NCBI GenBank assembly: GCA_022511425.1
Contig: JAFLRO010000001.1
Span: 1 to 64,000, forward strand
Direction: 5' to 3'
DNA from: Acetatifactor sp.
GTDB taxonomy: Bacteria; Bacillota; Clostridia; Lachnospirales; Lachnospiraceae
Length of the DNA: 64,000 nucleotides
This document shows positions 63,445-64,000 of this stretch, piece by piece. Numbering within the stretch: the first letter of the stretch is position 1; every line of letters begins with the position of its first letter. The notes under the pieces were generated by a model that searched no databases, was not told the DNA's origin, and worked only from the letters and a program-made list of their open reading frames with translations. The position numbers and the translations under genes are program-made.

Positions 63445-64000
63445 GATGCTGGATGGGATAGAGGCAGTGATCTTTGATCTGGATGGCTCGCTGGTGGATT
63501 CCATGTGGATGTGGAGGGCTATTGATATCGAGTACCTTGGCCGATTTGGAATTCCGCTTCCGGAGGATCTCCAGTCGAAGATCGAGGGCATGAGCTTCAA
63601 CGAGACAGCAATATACTTTAAGGAGAATTTTCACATTCCGGATTCCCTTGACAGGATCAAGGATGACTGGAATAAGATGGCTTGGGATAAATATGCGAAT
63701 GAAGTGCCTCTAAAGCCCGGAATACCGGAATTTCTGGAAAAATGCCGGACCAATGACATCAAGCTTGGCATTGCCACCAGCAATTCCAGGGAATTGGTCG
63801 AGAACATTGCTCTGGTGCATGGGCTCAAGGATTATTTTTCCTGCATTATGACCGGATGTGATGTGGGAAAAGGAAAACCTGCGCCGGATATTTATCTGGC
63901 TGTGGCAAAGGAACTTGGTGTAAATCCGGACAGATGCCTTGTATTTGAGGATATCATTCCCGGTATACAGGCAGGATTAAGCGCCGGGATGCGGGTCTGT
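63434..64000 (+). CDS. HAD family phosphatase (beta-phosphoglucomutase-like), 3' end missing
   Basis: 189 codons visible, open to the window end, so not in the ORF track. Start at ATG 63434 with AGGAGG 12 bp before it; ATG 63446 is possible. Motif I FDLDGSLVDS (nucleophile Asp), a helical cap, motif II ATSNS, motif III Lys in GKGKPAPDIY and motif IV FEDIIPG. It is a small-molecule phosphatase or phosphomutase of subclass I. Fused translationally to the pseudouridine synthase by the overlap. Confidence 0.9.
   Translation, partial: MKHEMLDGIEAVIFDLDGSLVDSMWMWRAIDIEYLGRFGIPLPEDLQSKIEGMSFNETAIYFKENFHIPDSLDRIKDDWNKMAWDKYANEVPLKPGIPEFLEKCRTNDIKLGIATSNSRELVENIALVHGLKDYFSCIMTGCDVGKGKPAPDIYLAVAKELGVNPDRCLVFEDIIPGIQAGLSAGMRVC

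Overview
The window looks like chromosome from a spore-forming, Gram-positive, anaerobic Clostridia, most likely a Lachnospiraceae of the gut or rumen. Reasons: moderate GC with strong AGGAGG-type ribosome sites, sporulation genes (ytfI/ytfJ pair, ylbJ-like), a cobalamin-dependent methionine synthase without reactivation domain, plant-polysaccharide hydrolases, and the order rpmB / asp23-like (yloU) / fakA (yloV) / recG typical of Bacillota. The genus cannot be fixed from sequence alone. No rRNA, tRNA, CRISPR array, prophage or intact insertion sequence was seen.

Layout. 1-17 kb is an accessory, carbohydrate-oriented region: the 3' part of a secreted GH53 galactanase with Ig-like and CBM-like domains, a cation/proton antiporter, a decayed stretch holding a MATE-transporter remnant, a GH31 enzyme, a membrane-anchored GH25 lysozyme, two paralogous GH43 enzymes, a heterodimeric ABC exporter pair and a chemoreceptor. 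17-18.3 kb holds small membrane proteins (DUF4190, DUF2752) and a lipoprotein. 18.4-25.2 kb is amino-acid biosynthesis: metH, ilvB, two different ilvN genes in tandem, a coiled-coil gene interrupted by an in-frame stop, and ilvC. 25.2-31.4 kb holds another ABC exporter, an OmpR-type response regulator with its multi-TM kinase, and a second DUF2752 gene beside a zinc-ribbon/TM2 protein. 31.7-33.5 kb is leuCD, followed by a MATE transporter.

35-64 kb is mostly housekeeping: ruvAB, zapA, a U32 peptidase, an FtsW/RodA plus class B PBP pair, a Nudix hydrolase, a divergent HD-GYP protein with a changed HD doublet, the ytfI/ytfJ sporulation cluster with two little-known small genes, rpmB, an Asp23-family gene and fakA, recG, a DegV (FakB-like) protein, a repeat-tailed lipoprotein, a second type II topoisomerase pair (parE/gyrB-like and parC/gyrA-like) with a HIT gene wedged between, rsmD-coaD, a coiled-coil protein, a membrane-anchored cell-wall amidase, a ylbJ-like membrane protein, an RsuA-type pseudouridine synthase and a HAD phosphatase running off the end.

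The most unusual non-coding signals are a triple 11-nt element before the Asp23-like gene that can form two mutually exclusive hairpin sets, and a 30-nt-arm hairpin between fakA and recG. Among proteins, the recurrent pairing of DUF2752 with small helical-hairpin membrane proteins, the acidic cofactor loop of IlvC, the tandem ilvN genes, the HD-to-YD change, and short in-frame tandem repeats in two membrane or lipoprotein genes deserve a second look. No complete new defence or mobile system was recognised.
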